From CAVAVT01 sp963592185 (GTDB lineage Bacteria; Bacillota; Negativicutes; Selenomonadales; Selenomonadaceae), in the NCBI GenBank assembly GCA_963592185.1, contig CAVAVT010000025.1, forward strand, positions 1 to 25,397: DNA of 25,397 bases, read 5' to 3'. Each line of letters starts with the position of its first letter. Within the stretch, counting starts at the first letter, position 1. Shown here piece after piece: positions 8,246 to 16,266 of the stretch. The notes under the pieces are model-generated. The model saw only the letters and a list, made by a program, of their open reading frames with translations. It was not told the origin of the DNA and searched no databases. The translations under genes were made by a program, and so were the position numbers.

Positions 8246-8890
8246 TTATCCGCGGATAGCACGGATTACCTCTGCAGGATTTTCTGCACCATATACAGCT
8301 GAACCAGCCACAAGAATATCTGCTCCTGCATTGCGGACAGCCTCTGCTGTTTCAAGATTGACACCGCCATCCACTTCTATTGCAATATCGAAGCCATTGT
8401 CATGAACAGCATGATGAAGCATGTGAATCTTATCCAGCATACCTGGAATAAATTTCTGTCCCCCAAAGCCAGGATCCACGCTCATGACAAGAATCATATC
8501 AATCTCATCCATAAGCTCCTCTATCATTGCGGTTGAGGTTCCTGGATTCAGCGCAACACCAGCCTTGCATCCTGCAGCATGAATCTGCTGCACCAATCTG
8601 TGGGCATGTTTTGCTGTCTCAATGTGAAAAGTAATAATATCCGCTCCAGCCTCTGCAAAAGCCTCAACCTGTCTCTCCGGATGCTCAACCATGAGATGCA
8701 CGTCAAATACAGCATCTGTAACCTTTCTAAGAGACTTTACCACAGGAGACCCCAATGTAATATTGGGAACAAAATCTCCATCCATAACATCAATATGTAT
8801 ATATTCAGCCCCAGCATCAGTAACCTTTTTGATTTCATCTGCCAAATGGGCAAAATCTGCGGATAAAATTGATGGTGCAATTATTGTCAT
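8246..8890 (-). CDS. rpe: Ribulose-phosphate 3-epimerase
   Basis: A 214-aa TIM-barrel enzyme interconverting ribulose-5-phosphate and xylulose-5-phosphate in the pentose phosphate pathway. Family motifs are all present: APSILSADFAHLADE at the N-terminus, HIDVMDGDFVPNITLG with metal ligands His and Asp, DVHLMVEHPE, MSVDPGFGGQKFIP, and IEVDGGVNLETA with the second catalytic Asp. The ATG overlaps the rsgA stop by one base (TAATG), with AAGGA 6 nt upstream. Position after rsgA is the arrangement seen in Bacillus and relatives. Confidence 0.97.
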   Translation of the reverse strand: MTIIAPSILSADFAHLADEIKKVTDAGAEYIHIDVMDGDFVPNITLGSPVVKSLRKVTDAVFDVHLMVEHPERQVEAFAEAGADIITFHIETAKHAHRLVQQIHAAGCKAGVALNPGTSTAMIEELMDEIDMILVMSVDPGFGGQKFIPGMLDKIHMLHHAVHDNGFDIAIEVDGGVNLETAEAVRNAGADILVAGSAVYGAENPAEVIRAIRG

Positions 8891-9783
8891 TAATATTCCT
8901 TCTTTCCGGAAGCAATTTCCTGCAAAATATTCAAATACGCCTCATACCGGTCCTGATGAATTTTTCCCTGTTCCAATGCCTCTTTTATGGCACACTCCGG
9001 CTCATGGCTGTGGGTACAGGTATTATACCGGCATCCGCCTATATATTCCCTCATCTCTGGAAAATAAGAAGCCAGATTGTTTGTATCTATTGCCTGAAGC
9101 TCAGTAACACTGAACCCCGGAGTATCCACCACATAGCCGCCCTCTGGCCATGGCAGGAACTGTGCTATCCTGGTTGTATGTCTGCCACGCTTTATCTTAT
9201 CACTTATGCGGCCAGTTGTTAATGAAAAACCTGGTTCAACAGCATTTAAAAGGGTAGATTTCCCTACTCCTGATGGTCCGGCAAACACCGTGGTCCGCCC
9301 CTTCAGCACGTCCTTTACCTGCTGAAGTCCCCATCCTTCCTGGGAAGAGACCTTTATGACAGGATAGCCTATTTCCTTATAATCCGCAAGAAATGACTCC
9401 CTTTCCTCCTCTGGAACAAGGTCCATTTTGGTAATACAAATTACCACATTGGGAATTTCCGACCATTCCGCCAAAACCAGAAAACGGTTCAAAAGCAGCG
9501 GATGCAGATCAGGCTGTGCCGCAGCAAATGTTAAAAATACCTGATCTATATTTGCCACAGCCGGGCGAAGCAAAAGGCTTTTTCTAGGAAGCAGCTCTTC
9601 AATTATTCCAGAACCATCCTCCAGAAGATTAAATTCAACCACATCTCCGGTTACTACACGGCATCGTTCCTTTTTGAATCTTCCCCGAAGCTTGCAGGGA
9701 ACCAGCTCGGACTCCCCACAGCTATCTTCAGGTTGTACATAGTAAAAACTATTATAGGTCTTTATAACCTGTCCCTTTTGCAT
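8890..9783 (-). CDS. rsgA: Ribosome small-subunit maturation GTPase RsgA
   Basis: A circularly permuted GTPase (297 aa) that helps late 30S assembly. An N-terminal OB-fold (about 1-70) is followed by permuted G motifs: G4 TKMD (118-121), G1 GPSGVGKS (169-176), and G3 DTPG (220-223). The C-terminal zinc knuckle is formed by C251, C256, H258 and C264. The ATG follows AGGGAG at 5 nt. Its position just after the PASTA kinase matches the Bacillus prkC-rsgA-rpe order; RsgA (YloQ/CpgA) is a known target of PrkC in Bacillus, so a regulatory link is plausible here. Confidence 0.97.
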   Translation of the reverse strand: MQKGQVIKTYNSFYYVQPEDSCGESELVPCKLRGRFKKERCRVVTGDVVEFNLLEDGSGIIEELLPRKSLLLRPAVANIDQVFLTFAAAQPDLHPLLLNRFLVLAEWSEIPNVVICITKMDLVPEEERESFLADYKEIGYPVIKVSSQEGWGLQQVKDVLKGRTTVFAGPSGVGKSTLLNAVEPGFSLTTGRISDKIKRGRHTTRIAQFLPWPEGGYVVDTPGFSVTELQAIDTNNLASYFPEMREYIGGCRYNTCTHSHEPECAIKEALEQGKIHQDRYEAYLNILQEIASGKKEY

Positions 9784-9804
9784 TTAGTCTCCCTTCATCC
9801 AGCG

Positions 9805-11556
9805 TTATTTACTTTTGGAAGCCCCTGTATTTCCAGGTGTAGGGCTTTCCGCAGGCTCTGTCTTCGGTTCACTGGCTGGCTGTGATTTGCTCACTGCACT
9901 AGGTCCGGCTACAACCAAATCAATTGCTGTCCCCTCAGTAACATCGCTTCCGGCAACCGGTGACTGGCTGAGCACTGTTCCCTCTGGCTTTTCACTTGGC
10001 TCCTGTGTGATATTGCCCACACGCAGCTTGTTTGCTGAAAGATTGGATTTTGCTGTATTAAGGCTGGATCCTACATAGCTTGGAAGTGAAAGCTTATTTT
10101 TCTTCTCACCCTTGCTGACAGTCATATCCACTGTTTCACCCTTGGAAACCTTAGAACCGGCTTTTGGCTGCGTGGAAAGAACTGTTCCTTCCGGCTCGGA
10201 GGAATTAACCTCTGCCACGGTTCCAAGCTTCAGCCCCAGCTTTTTCAGCCTGTCTTCAGCACTGCTCTTAGTCATTCCCTTCAGCTCCGGCATCTCGATT
10301 TCCTCGCCGCCCTTGCTGATATAAATTGTTACAAGACGTTCTTCCTTTACCTTGGAGCCGCCTTCAGGGTCCTGGGAAACAACCTGTCCCACCGGTACAC
10401 TGGAGTCGTAGGTTTCAGCTATATTCACCCTGAGCTTGTTGTCCTCAAGAATCTGCTTTGCCACAGCCATCTGCTTTCCAGTAACATTGGGAACAACAAC
10501 CTCCGCTGTGCTCCAGAATTTGCCATAGGACAGGAATGAACCTACAAAGAAGCCCATAACCAGTATGCCTATAAGTGCAGCAATAAATTTCTTTGATTTC
10601 CACATAGATGTTTCCCGTGGTGACTCATATTCATCATCATCATATTCCGGATCAGCCTTGCCATTCTGAATCTGCTTTGCGGTTACCCTTGGTATTATCT
10701 GTGTAACAAAGGGATCCTCTGACCCTGGCGTGTTGTTCTTAATCATTGCCTGAGCCTGAGAAATATCCCTTACAAGCTGGCTGCTTTCTGGCCTTGCATC
10801 AGGATCCTTTGTCATTGCCTTGGAAACAATAGCCTCAACCACAGGAGGAATAGATGTATCCAGCTGTCTTACAGAAGGAGCTGTATCCTGCAAATGCTTC
10901 AAAGCAATTGCCACCGGAGTTTCCCCATTAAAGGGCAGTTGTCCAGTAAGCATCTCATACATTACCACACCTAATGAATACACGTCAGTCTTTGGAGTGA
11001 GGGTGGTTCCTTTAGCCTGTTCAGGGGAAAAATAATGTACGGAGCCTACAACATTATTGCCATAAGTCATAGTTGCAGCTGAAACAGCCCTTGCTATTCC
11101 AAAATCTGCCACCTTTACATGACCTTCACGGGTAATGAGTATGTTGTGGGGTTTGATGTCGCAATGAATAATATTCATGCGGTGTGCCTGTACCAAAGCA
11201 CTGGCAATTTCCTTTGCTATAGACAGAGACTCCGCCACGCTGAGATGACCTTCCCTCTGTATCCGTGCCTTCAATGTCTCTCCGGCAACATATTCCATAA
11301 CAATAAAATGTCTGCCGGCATCCTGTCCCACATCGAAAATATTTACTATGTTGGGATGATTTATCCCAGCAGAATGCCTTGCTTCAATGGTAAATTTATT
11401 TACAAATTCCGCATCATTGGAAAATTGCTCATGCAAAAGCTTTACTGCCACCGGTCTGTCCAGCAGTATATCATGGGCCTTATATACATCTGCCATTCCA
11501 CCGCCGCCAATGAGTTCCAGCAACTCATACCTGCCGGCCAATACTTCTTGTGTCAT
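9805..11556 (-). CDS. PASTA-domain membrane Ser/Thr protein kinase (PrkC/PknB type)
   Basis: A 583-aa transmembrane receptor-type kinase. The cytoplasmic kinase domain (about 8-270) has the glycine loop LIGGGGMADVY, ATP-binding K39, helix-C E58, catalytic loop HCDIKPHN with D133, DFG at 151-153, and an activation loop containing T162 and T164, the kind of threonines autophosphorylated in PknB. The usual HRD Arg is Cys here. An acidic juxtamembrane stretch (about 280-318) precedes one membrane span (323-344). Outside lie three PASTA repeats (about 352-416, 419-483, 488-551), which bind muropeptides or lipid II in the family, and a Ser/Pro-rich tail. AGGAGG lies 7 nt before the ATG. The neighbouring PP2C is its expected antagonist; FHA proteins and PBP/RodA are expected partners. 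Confidence 0.96.
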   Translation of the reverse strand: MTQEVLAGRYELLELIGGGGMADVYKAHDILLDRPVAVKLLHEQFSNDAEFVNKFTIEARHSAGINHPNIVNIFDVGQDAGRHFIVMEYVAGETLKARIQREGHLSVAESLSIAKEIASALVQAHRMNIIHCDIKPHNILITREGHVKVADFGIARAVSAATMTYGNNVVGSVHYFSPEQAKGTTLTPKTDVYSLGVVMYEMLTGQLPFNGETPVAIALKHLQDTAPSVRQLDTSIPPVVEAIVSKAMTKDPDARPESSQLVRDISQAQAMIKNNTPGSEDPFVTQIIPRVTAKQIQNGKADPEYDDDEYESPRETSMWKSKKFIAALIGILVMGFFVGSFLSYGKFWSTAEVVVPNVTGKQMAVAKQILEDNKLRVNIAETYDSSVPVGQVVSQDPEGGSKVKEERLVTIYISKGGEEIEMPELKGMTKSSAEDRLKKLGLKLGTVAEVNSSEPEGTVLSTQPKAGSKVSKGETVDMTVSKGEKKNKLSLPSYVGSSLNTAKSNLSANKLRVGNITQEPSEKPEGTVLSQSPVAGSDVTEGTAIDLVVAGPSAVSKSQPASEPKTEPAESPTPGNTGASKSK

Positions 11557-11567
11557 GATGCTGCCTC

Positions 11568-12965
11568 CTATTTATTCAATAAACTCAAAAACATGCTTCT
11601 TGCTATAGGTGCTGCCACAGCTCCGCCGCCACCGCCATTTTCTACGATAACAGCCAAAACCACCCTGCGTCCGTTAATATCTGCAGAGCCGATGAACCAG
11701 GCATGCTCCCCCTTTGAGGTTTCTGCGGTACCAGTTTTTCCTGTTACCCTTACACCTTTGATTTGCGCCGCAGTTCCTGTGCCCTCCCTGACCACTTTTT
11801 CCATAAAGGAGTCTATCACGGAAGCACGTTCAGCTGTCATGGCCTCAAACCATTTTTCACTGTGATTCTTTTTTATTACTACCCCTGAAGGGGAAACAAT
11901 CTCATCTAATAGATGTGGCTTCATAACCACACCCTGATTGGCTACAGCCGAAGCTGCCATGCACATCTGCATGGGAGTAACCAGAAGTTCTCCCTGTCCA
12001 ATGCCTATCTGGGCAAGCTCCCCGTCACTTAGCTTTTTTAACTTTGGCAGTCCTGGAGCTGAAAACTTCAGCTCATCGTCCAAATCCTTGTCAAAGCCAA
12101 ATCTGGTAAATGCATCCTCCAGCTTGTCACCTCCAAGGCGGACAGCCAATGTACCAAAGACTATATTACAGGAATGCACCAATGCATCTTGAAGATTAAC
12201 CTTTCCATGGGCAGCTCCATGAGCCTCATGCATTGTATAATCTCCAATTCTAAGGGTTCCATTACAGTCAAATGTCTCATTAAGTCCAACAATATGTTCC
12301 TTAAGAATCTGATCCGTCATAACAACCTTTATGGTGGATCCCGGGGGATACTGTCCCTGAAGTGCCCTGTTTAAAAGTGGACCCTCCTGCTGCTTGGAAA
12401 GCTCCTCCCAGTTATTCTCTACGGAATCCGGAGATACCGCCGGAGTGCTGACCATTGCCAGAATCTCTCCAGTGCCAGCATCCATCATCACCGCCGCACC
12501 TTTACGGCTCCTTAAAGCCGAGTAGGCGGCCTGCTGTGCCCTTACATCCACAGTAAGCTTTACATTATTCCCCTTATCCGAGGAAAAAAGCTGGGCTATT
12601 GGACCAAAGCGGCTGAAAGCCTCCGGGCTTCCAGTAAGGTCCCTATTAAAGTACCCCTCAATCCCGTCACTGCCTATACGCTCTCCCAGATATCCGGTTA
12701 CAGCTGCAGCAGCCGCACCATAGGGATAATTCCTCTCCCTGGGCCTTTCGCTATAGGCAAGCTTTTCATTGTTCCTGTCAAGGATTGCTCCCCTCTGAAC
12801 ATCCTCTGCAATAAGGGTTCCTCTTTGATTCAGCGAATTCTTTGCAAGGCTGTCAGCCTCTAAACATTGGAGCCATATTATCCACGCCATCAGCACGAAA
12901 AAGCAGCCGCAAAGTATATATCCGCATCTTATTAAATATATTCTTATATTATTTCGCTCATTCAT
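11568..12965 (-). CDS. Class B penicillin-binding protein (PbpA-like transpeptidase)
   Basis: A 465-aa membrane-anchored transpeptidase that cross-links peptidoglycan. One N-terminal membrane span (about 10-32) is followed by a short pedestal (RGAILDRNNEKLAYS) and the transpeptidase domain. The active-site triad is clear: STIK (S210, K213), SCN (265-267) and KTGT (410-413). The protein is shorter than typical PBP2/PBP3 and closest in size and shape to actinobacterial PbpA (about 490 aa). No PASTA repeats are attached; those are on the kinase downstream. The ATG lies 8 nt inside the end of the SEDS gene (ATGAATGA) with AAGGAG 7 nt before, so transferase and transpeptidase are translationally coupled, as expected for a SEDS-bPBP pair. 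Confidence 0.93.
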   Translation of the reverse strand: MNERNNIRIYLIRCGYILCGCFFVLMAWIIWLQCLEADSLAKNSLNQRGTLIAEDVQRGAILDRNNEKLAYSERPRERNYPYGAAAAAVTGYLGERIGSDGIEGYFNRDLTGSPEAFSRFGPIAQLFSSDKGNNVKLTVDVRAQQAAYSALRSRKGAAVMMDAGTGEILAMVSTPAVSPDSVENNWEELSKQQEGPLLNRALQGQYPPGSTIKVVMTDQILKEHIVGLNETFDCNGTLRIGDYTMHEAHGAAHGKVNLQDALVHSCNIVFGTLAVRLGGDKLEDAFTRFGFDKDLDDELKFSAPGLPKLKKLSDGELAQIGIGQGELLVTPMQMCMAASAVANQGVVMKPHLLDEIVSPSGVVIKKNHSEKWFEAMTAERASVIDSFMEKVVREGTGTAAQIKGVRVTGKTGTAETSKGEHAWFIGSADINGRRVVLAVIVENGGGGGAVAAPIARSMFLSLLNK

Positions 12966-14223
12966 TGCTTTTCTCCTTTTCAGAAAGAGAAATAAGCAGT
13001 CCCAGCATCAAAAATCCTGAAACCATCGAGCTTCCTCCGTAGCTGACAAAAGGCAGGGTAATTCCTGTAAGTGGCAATAGCTTTGTTACTCCAGCCAGAA
13101 TAATGAATGTCTGAAGTATGAAAACCAATGCCAGACCTGCCGCCAGAAGAACTTCTCTGTCCTCCCTGCACGCCAGTGCTATACGGAGACCTCTGTAAAA
13201 AAACAGAAGATATACTAGAATCATTCCAATGGATCCTAACAGCCCAAACTCTTCAGCTATTGCTGAGAATATGAAATCCGTATGTACCTCTGGAATCAGC
13301 CCCGGATGTCCATGAAGAAATCCCGTGCCCCAAATCCCCCCGGAGCCAAAGGCAAACAGTGACTGAACCACCTGATAAGCCTGTCCGTTGGGATCATTCC
13401 AGGGATGAAGCCAGATATCAAAACGGACCCTGACATGACCGAAGAGCATATAACTTGCCACAGCTGACAGCGCAAAGAAACTTAGTGCCAAAAACACATA
13501 CGACTTATTGCCCGTCCCCATGTAAGTCATGAAAATTGCAATACCGAAAAACAGCAGTGCTGAACCCAAATCCCTTTGAACCACAAACATCAATACCGCC
13601 ATACCCCAGATACAGAGCAGCGGAGCTATAAACCTAAGGGGAGGAAGTCTTAGAAATAAGAACCTCCGGCTTGGAAGCATCAGGACATTTTTGTGGTCTG
13701 CCAAATAAGATGACAGGAAAAGCACAATCAAAATTTTTCCAAATTCTGAGGGCTGCACCTGTATGGGACCTAATATAATCCAGTTACGGCTTCCGCCTAT
13801 CTCCGTTCCGAAAACCAATGCCAAGCACAGCACCATAAGGCAGCAGATACCTATTATATACTGATATTTCAGCAGTTCCCGGATTCTGTTGAAAAATGCC
13901 ATTACCAGCACCATGACCAGCATTCCAATAAGAAGCCATCTAAGCTGGGGCACAAAAAGCACTGGCTTTAGCCGTCCAATCATTATAACACCTATTGATG
14001 CCATAAGCATCACCATAGGGAAAAGCCATGGCTCCAGTGCAGGTTTCCGGCGCAGTATAAATATCTGCACAGCAACGGCCGCCACAGCTACTGCAGCCGT
14101 CCATGCTACATTGGAGGGTACTGTGGCTTCGATTATGGGAAAATACCTAAGCTGTAGCATTGCTGTTCCGGCAAAGAGTATGCCCAGCGGAAAAAACAGC
14201 AGCAGCAGACTTTTTTTATACAT
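12958..14223 (-). CDS. SEDS-family peptidoglycan glycosyltransferase (RodA/FtsW)
   Basis: A 421-aa protein with about ten membrane spans that polymerises lipid II. SEDS hallmarks are GGSRNWI, QPSEFGK (about 157-163), the invariant Asp in EVHTDFIFSAIAEEFG (about residue 316), and the C-terminal LPLTGITLPFVSYGGSS. RodA and FtsW cannot be separated safely; position beside a PbpA-like PBP and FHA/PP2C/kinase genes matches mycobacterial rodA. The ATG at 14223, which overlaps the phosphatase stop by 8 nt (ATGTATAA) with GGTGGA before it, is preferred over the TTG at 14238. Confidence 0.93.
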   Translation of the reverse strand: MYKKSLLLLFFPLGILFAGTAMLQLRYFPIIEATVPSNVAWTAAVAVAAVAVQIFILRRKPALEPWLFPMVMLMASIGVIMIGRLKPVLFVPQLRWLLIGMLVMVLVMAFFNRIRELLKYQYIIGICCLMVLCLALVFGTEIGGSRNWIILGPIQVQPSEFGKILIVLFLSSYLADHKNVLMLPSRRFLFLRLPPLRFIAPLLCIWGMAVLMFVVQRDLGSALLFFGIAIFMTYMGTGNKSYVFLALSFFALSAVASYMLFGHVRVRFDIWLHPWNDPNGQAYQVVQSLFAFGSGGIWGTGFLHGHPGLIPEVHTDFIFSAIAEEFGLLGSIGMILVYLLFFYRGLRIALACREDREVLLAAGLALVFILQTFIILAGVTKLLPLTGITLPFVSYGGSSMVSGFLMLGLLISLSEKEKSNE

Positions 14224-14962
14224 TGTATTCCACCACAATAGCCGTTACATTATCCCGGCCACCGGCCTCCAGTGCCATATCAATCAGCACCTGTGCCTTT
14301 TCCCTTCCATTAAAGGATTCCTCGGCTCCCTCTAAGACCCTGCAGATTTCCGCTGTGTCCACCATATTGGTGAGTCCATCTGTGCAAAGAAGCAGCCTGT
14401 CCCCAGGATTTAATGGCAAAATCCCGGTGTCAATCACCAAATCCTCATCAACACCAACAGCCCTCATTAAGAGATTCTTTTTAGGATGAGTCTTTGCCTC
14501 CTCTGGTGTAATGGAACCATTTGACACCAAATCTGACACCAGTGAATGGTCCCTGGTGACCTGTTCCAAAATACCATTTCTAAGGAGATATATACGGCTG
14601 TCACCTACATGAGCCCAAAAACCAGTATTCCCTTCAATGTGAAGGAGAGTAGCTGTGGTGCCCATCCCCTTGAGATTCTCATTTTGTTCAGTTCTTGCCA
14701 AAATGCGGCAATTTGTCTCCTCCACAACACGCTTAAGCTCAGACTCATCAAAAGCGTCCCTTGTGGAAATCATTTCTGCTGCGGTATCCACTAAAAGCTT
14801 GCTTGCAACCTCACCAGCGGCATGGCCTCCCATGCCGTCAGCTACAATATAGGTCTGATTATCAAGCACCAGCATACTGTCCTCATTCAGACTGCGTACC
14901 AGTCCTATATCCGTCGCTTTTGAAACAATGTATCTATATAATGTGTTCTCTTCACTGCCCAC
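14216..14962 (-). CDS. PP2C-type Ser/Thr protein phosphatase (Stp/PstP/PrpC)
   Basis: A soluble 248-aa metal-dependent phosphatase that reverses phosphorylation by the PASTA kinase. All PP2C metal motifs are present: SLNEDS (D28), VADGMGGHAAGEVAS, GMGTTATLLHI, HVGDSRIYLLRNG, TRDHSLV, LLCTDGLTNMV and GGRDNVTAIV. It has no membrane anchor, unlike mycobacterial PstP, and so resembles Bacillus PrpC. I place the start at GTG 14962, 8 nt after GAGGTG. A TTG at 14980 would lie inside the preceding FHA gene and lacks a ribosome site. It is separated from the FHA gene by 7 nt and overlaps the SEDS gene. Confidence 0.95.
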   Translation of the reverse strand: MGSEENTLYRYIVSKATDIGLVRSLNEDSMLVLDNQTYIVADGMGGHAAGEVASKLLVDTAAEMISTRDAFDESELKRVVEETNCRILARTEQNENLKGMGTTATLLHIEGNTGFWAHVGDSRIYLLRNGILEQVTRDHSLVSDLVSNGSITPEEAKTHPKKNLLMRAVGVDEDLVIDTGILPLNPGDRLLLCTDGLTNMVDTAEICRVLEGAEESFNGREKAQVLIDMALEAGGRDNVTAIVVEYNV

Positions 14963-14969
14963 AGGTAAT

Positions 14970-15428
14970 TCACCTCTCAAACTGCAGTAATGCCATTCCT
15001 ATTCTAAGCTTGTCACCTTTTTTTAAATACTTCCGCCCCTCTAAAGGAACATCATTCAAAAAAGTTTTGTTTGCGCTTTGAAGATCCTCCGCCACAAACT
15101 GATTATTGACTGATGTTATACAGGCATGATGATGTGAAACGTAGGTATCCTGCAGGACTATATCGTTATCCGCACCACGGCCTATAGTTATTTGGCCTGT
15201 AAAGGCGTATCTGCGCCCTATCATATCCTGGTCTCCAGCTTCAAGAACAGTGAGAACAGCCTCCTGCCGCCCCAGTCCCCGGCCTTCCTCTGCCGCATTT
15301 TCCTGGCTGACTATTTTCCGGCTGTCCTTCCACATGTATTGTATGGTCTTGTATATGAATAAAAACAAAAACAAAAGTATTCCATATTGCAATACAACCC
15401 CGACAATCTTTATTAGATTGGCTGTCAT
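14970..15428 (-). CDS. Membrane-anchored FHA-domain protein (FhaB-like)
   Basis: A small 152-aa protein with an N-terminal membrane span (about 8-27), a linker, and a C-terminal FHA domain (about 75-150) that should bind phosphothreonine peptides. The glycine-rich loop GRGADNDI lies at 83-90, SHHH at 98-101 and the NKT triplet at 120-122. The consensus FHA motif is SRxH, so the Arg position is His here. Mycobacterial FhaB/FipA has the same anchor-plus-FHA layout and links kinase signalling to division proteins. Here it sits between the DUF3662-FHA gene (23 nt away) and the phosphatase. AGAGGTGA precedes the ATG. Confidence 0.88.
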   Translation of the reverse strand: MTANLIKIVGVVLQYGILLFLFLFIYKTIQYMWKDSRKIVSQENAAEEGRGLGRQEAVLTVLEAGDQDMIGRRYAFTGQITIGRGADNDIVLQDTYVSHHHACITSVNNQFVAEDLQSANKTFLNDVPLEGRKYLKKGDKLRIGMALLQFER

Positions 15429-15451
15429 AAAATCACCTCTGAAAACTGCGG

Positions 15452-16189
15452 TTACAAAGCTTCATAAACAAGTACAGAGCTGCCAATTGCTATTTCATCA
15501 CCATTTTTTAGGCAGGCGGAGGTTATCCTTTTCCCATTCACCAGTGTTCCATTAAGACTTTCTGCATCATGGATGAAATGTCTGTGCCGCTCATAGGAAA
15601 TGTATGCGTGAAGCCTAGACGCTCCAGTATCTGTAAGTATAAATTCATTGCTTTCACGCCGGCCTATGTATATCTGCTGTTCCCCTATCTCAAGATAGGA
15701 ATCCTTGTCCGGTCCTCTCACCGCTGACAGCGAAGCTATTATATGTTCAGTTGGAAGATTTAATGGCGGATTGAAAAGGGACTTATCCAGCACGATTGTA
15801 CTAGAGTCCTCATGGATATTTTCCGCCTCCTCAAGCTCAAACCGTGCCTCCACCTTACACATTCCAAGGGAAAGCTCCGGTGCCTTTTCAGTCTTGATTC
15901 TAAGACTTCCATCTATGTAAAAATCCTCCAAAATCGCTTTTCTGCATACGCTGAGGTAAAGGTCATTCAACATTCTCTTGGAGCATAGCCTCTTATAATC
16001 CTCTTCGCTCATTTTTACTGTATAAGAATTGGCTGCGGTATTCTCTCCTCCAGCCTTGCGACGACTCTTCATCAGCTCGTGTTCCAGCTGCTTCACGACC
16101 TCAGAAAGCTCCAGCTCACTGCTGAATTTTTTTGTGAAGAAGCCCTCTATATGTCTTTCAAGAAAGTCCTCCAAATTAGAAATCCCCAT
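15452..16189 (-). CDS. DUF3662 and FHA-domain protein (FhaA-like)
   Basis: A 245-aa soluble protein with an N-terminal DUF3662 domain (about 4-118, beginning GISNLEDFLERHIEGFF) and a C-terminal FHA domain (about 170-243). FHA residues are GRRESNEF (176-183), S191-R192-H194 and N213-G214-T215, so the phosphothreonine pocket looks intact. In Mycobacterium FhaA binds the phosphorylated pseudokinase domain of MviN/MurJ and restrains peptidoglycan synthesis; the same role here is inference. The linker contains an acidic threonine motif (EDSSTIVLD near 127-135) that could be phosphorylated. The first gene of the operon. ATG 16189 is chosen because TTAGGAGG lies 7 nt before it; an earlier ATG at 16207 precedes that site. 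Confidence 0.88.
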   Translation of the reverse strand: MGISNLEDFLERHIEGFFTKKFSSELELSEVVKQLEHELMKSRRKAGGENTAANSYTVKMSEEDYKRLCSKRMLNDLYLSVCRKAILEDFYIDGSLRIKTEKAPELSLGMCKVEARFELEEAENIHEDSSTIVLDKSLFNPPLNLPTEHIIASLSAVRGPDKDSYLEIGEQQIYIGRRESNEFILTDTGASRLHAYISYERHRHFIHDAESLNGTLVNGKRITSACLKNGDEIAIGSSVLVYEAL

Positions 16190-16210
16190 AGGAATACCTC
16201 CTAACATAGG

Positions 16211-16236
16211 ACATTGTCAAAAATTTGCTACAACGT
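16211..16236 (-). other. Inverted repeat at the predicted transcript start of the FhaA-like gene
   Basis: Minus-strand ACGTTGT (16236-16230) and ACAATGT (16217-16211) can pair over 7 bp, including one G-U, around a 12-nt loop. It begins at about the expected transcript start and ends about 20 nt before the ATG. It could be an mRNA 5' stem or an operator; it lacks a U-tract and is not a terminator. Confidence 0.35.
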
Positions 16237-16237
16237 A

Positions 16238-16266
16238 ATTATAACGCTATTGCTCATGTTTTCCAA
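16238..16266 (-). promoter_or_regulatory. Promoter of the FHA / phosphatase / kinase operon
   Basis: On the minus strand TTGGAA (16266-16261) and a perfect TATAAT (16243-16238) are separated by 17 nt, a good vegetative promoter. It lies between rlmN and the FhaA-like gene and gives a leader of about 40 nt. An inverted repeat (GTTTTTCC, TTT, GGAAAAC; 16258-16275) covers the -35 element, so an operator there is possible. Confidence 0.7.

Noticed and set aside
11119..11865. Plus-strand open frame of 248 codons across the kinase and PBP genes
   Set aside because: It spans two strongly supported genes on the other strand and shows no domain.
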